DNA of 64,000 nucleotides, from the NCBI GenBank assembly GCA_040389965.1, contig JAZJZF010000064.1, positions 69,677 to 133,676 of the forward strand, given 5' to 3'. The position numbers and the translations under genes were made by a program. The notes under the pieces are model-generated. The model saw only the letters and a list, made by a program, of their open reading frames with translations, was not told the origin of the DNA and made no database searches. The stretch comes from UBA4416 sp040389965 (GTDB taxonomy: Bacteria; Bacteroidota; Bacteroidia; B-17B0; Aurantibacillaceae). Positions 62,611 through 64,000 of the stretch are shown piece after piece. Position 1 is the first letter of the stretch; each line of letters starts with the position of its first letter.

Positions 62611-63987
62611 ATGATTTCATCTAAAAACAATAAGGTTTTCTTAATATTATCTATTATTGGCTTTCTCATTAATTTTATAAGCTATTATCCGGGGTTTTTA
62701 TCTCCTGATAGTTTAGATCAATTTACCCAGGCGCTTAATAATTCATATGCCGACTGGCATCCCCCTATTATGTCAGGATTATGGCATATTTTGCTTGTTT
62801 TTTATTATGGTCCGCAATGCATGTTATTTTTTCAGCTTGTATTATTATGGACCTCTTTTTATTTTCTCTTAATACTATTTAAAAGAAACTATGGAAATCT
62901 GTTTTGGTTGGTTTTCATTTTTATTGCGGCACCATTTGTTCAGAATTTCGCAGGTAATATCTGGAAAGATGTACATATGGCTTTTGCATGGCTTTTAGCA
63001 ACAAGTATTATGTTAGTGGCATTTTTCAGGAATCGCAAAATGGATACTTACGAAGCCATTGCTTCCATTTTATTATTAAGTTATGGCTGCTGGGTTAGGA
63101 TTAACGCTTTACCCGGATTGATTCCTTTGCTGTGTTTATGGCTTATGTTACTGAAAACAAACAAGCCTCCAAAAAAACATGTTGTCATACGCCTTTCCAT
63201 TAAAGCTTTTTTTATAAGTATCCTTGTGGTTTTGACTCAAATCGTTATAACAAAAACCATTCTTAAACCTCATAAATCATATGGTGAGTACAAACTTTTC
63301 ATGCATGATCTTTCCGGCATTTACGTGGAAACAAACAAGCTTTGTTTTCCTGACTTTATAAAAAACTATCCGAGATTTGATACACTCTATTTAAAGCAAA
63401 ACTATCACTATTCAACATTTGATAATATATGGTGGAATAGCGACCATAAATATCTGTTACCCGCTGTTAATGACACTACCATAAAAGAATTACGAAATTA
63501 CTGGCTACACACAATAGCAGATAATCCCCTTGTATATTTAAAAAACAGAACTAAGGGCTATCTGGCTTTTCTCCGCATTACAACTAGCGAAAGCTCTCTA
63601 TGTAACATGTATCCTTATATCCATCCAAATAGCTACGGCTTGGTTAGAAAATCAAATTTTCTCAGCAAAACAATCATTCCTTTATTAAATGCCCAATCAG
63701 ATACTTTTTACATGAAACCCTGGTTTTGGTTTTTATTTAATATTTTAATCTTTTTTGCCGCATTTATAAAACGATTAGCATTTATAAAGCCAATCATTCT
63801 TACCTTATCGCTGTCAGGTTTATTTTACCTGGGATTTGAATTTTTTGTGTTTCAGGTAGATACCGATTTCAGGTATTTTTACTGGAATTGCATCTCTGAA
63901 TTCCTTGTTTTTATCCTTATCTGCGCAGAGATCTATAAATCCTGCTTAAAACCAGATAACAGATCAACCATTTTAGCTTCTCATTAA
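62611..63987 (+). CDS. Polytopic membrane protein, GT-C-like
   Basis: 458 residues with about nine membrane helices. The first loop has YYPGFLSPDSLDQFTQALNN followed by YADWHPPIMSGLWH, a motif (SPDS..Q...DWHPP) I associate with GT-C-like membrane proteins of the DUF6020 type. A large extracytoplasmic loop lies about 215-350. It ends 13 bp from the window edge region. Probably works with its upstream neighbour on envelope glycans; the substrate is not evident. Confidence 0.6.
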   Translation: MISSKNNKVFLILSIIGFLINFISYYPGFLSPDSLDQFTQALNNSYADWHPPIMSGLWHILLVFYYGPQCMLFFQLVLLWTSFYFLLILFKRNYGNLFWLVFIFIAAPFVQNFAGNIWKDVHMAFAWLLATSIMLVAFFRNRKMDTYEAIASILLLSYGCWVRINALPGLIPLLCLWLMLLKTNKPPKKHVVIRLSIKAFFISILVVLTQIVITKTILKPHKSYGEYKLFMHDLSGIYVETNKLCFPDFIKNYPRFDTLYLKQNYHYSTFDNIWWNSDHKYLLPAVNDTTIKELRNYWLHTIADNPLVYLKNRTKGYLAFLRITTSESSLCNMYPYIHPNSYGLVRKSNFLSKTIIPLLNAQSDTFYMKPWFWFLFNILIFFAAFIKRLAFIKPIILTLSLSGLFYLGFEFFVFQVDTDFRYFYWNCISEFLVFILICAEIYKSCLKPDNRSTILASH

Positions 63988-64000
63988 TTTAAACACTGAT

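Overview
The window looks like chromosomal DNA of a Bacteroidota bacterium, probably an environmental class Bacteroidia genome assembled from a metagenome. The evidence is a type IX secretion PorE-like protein, type A and type B T9SS C-terminal sorting domains, a Porin_10-type barrel, PF06580/LytTR two-component systems, S46 peptidase, TAnnTTTG promoter boxes and extragenic palindromes of the kind seen in this phylum. A run of exactly ten Ns at 30215-30224 marks a scaffold join. No rRNA, tRNA, prophage, IS transposase or CRISPR array was seen.

Layout. 1-664 holds a partial MsrB-MsrA lipoprotein (minus strand). 851-10840 is a mostly plus-strand run: class V aminotransferase, topoisomerase III, a DnaQ/GIY-YIG nuclease, a TPR protein, DUF1415, a cytochrome-like/beta-propeller lipoprotein, a DCC-family protein and pdxJ. 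10844-15857 is mainly minus-strand: small lipoprotein, LecA-like secreted protein, M43 metalloprotease with T9SS tail, DUF1653, GNAT and SnoaL-like proteins, plus an orphan OmpR-type regulator on the plus strand. 15927-19915 is a SAM-I riboswitch, its terminator and metH. 20009-24366 carries a STAS-like protein, the PorE-like protein, a LolD-type ATPase and an EEP-family hydrolase. 24506-29793 (minus) carries a Porin_10 barrel, a patatin and a DPP-IV peptidase. 29940-33840 is a LytTR regulator and a propeller histidine kinase; 33901-40732 holds a T9SS cargo protein, an esterase, lpxK, purine nucleoside phosphorylase, an S46 peptidase and a small membrane protein. 40773-47757 has a CDGSH protein, two hypothetical proteins, mtaB and a second LytS/LytR-type pair. 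48067-53663 holds ftsK, small proteins and ahcY. 53761-56934 is a MITE-like element followed by a tight operon: phosphopantetheinyl transferase, GGGP synthase family, ThiE-like, PnuC and NadR-like kinase. 56931-59012 (minus) is an alpha/beta hydrolase and CinA; 59081-63987 is a DUF4197 tandem pair and two polytopic GT-C-like membrane proteins.

How genes work together. metH (SAM riboswitch) and ahcY (own TTTG-N20-TATCTTCG promoter) cover two steps of the methyl cycle. PnuC, the NadR-like kinase and CinA together fit nicotinamide riboside uptake/phosphorylation and NMN recycling. DPP-IV and a DPP11-like S46 peptidase indicate use of external oligopeptides. The PorE-like protein is a candidate T9SS anchor for the two sorting-domain cargoes seen here. 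Most interesting: the SAM-I riboswitch with a much enlarged P3 arm, the 163-bp MITE-like element, the archaeal-type GGGP synthase homologue in a lipid/cofactor operon, leaderless-looking promoters, a topoisomerase III with an altered TOPRIM motif, and a scaffold gap that the flanking sequence shows to be an overlap. I found no clear candidate for a wholly new multi-gene system.
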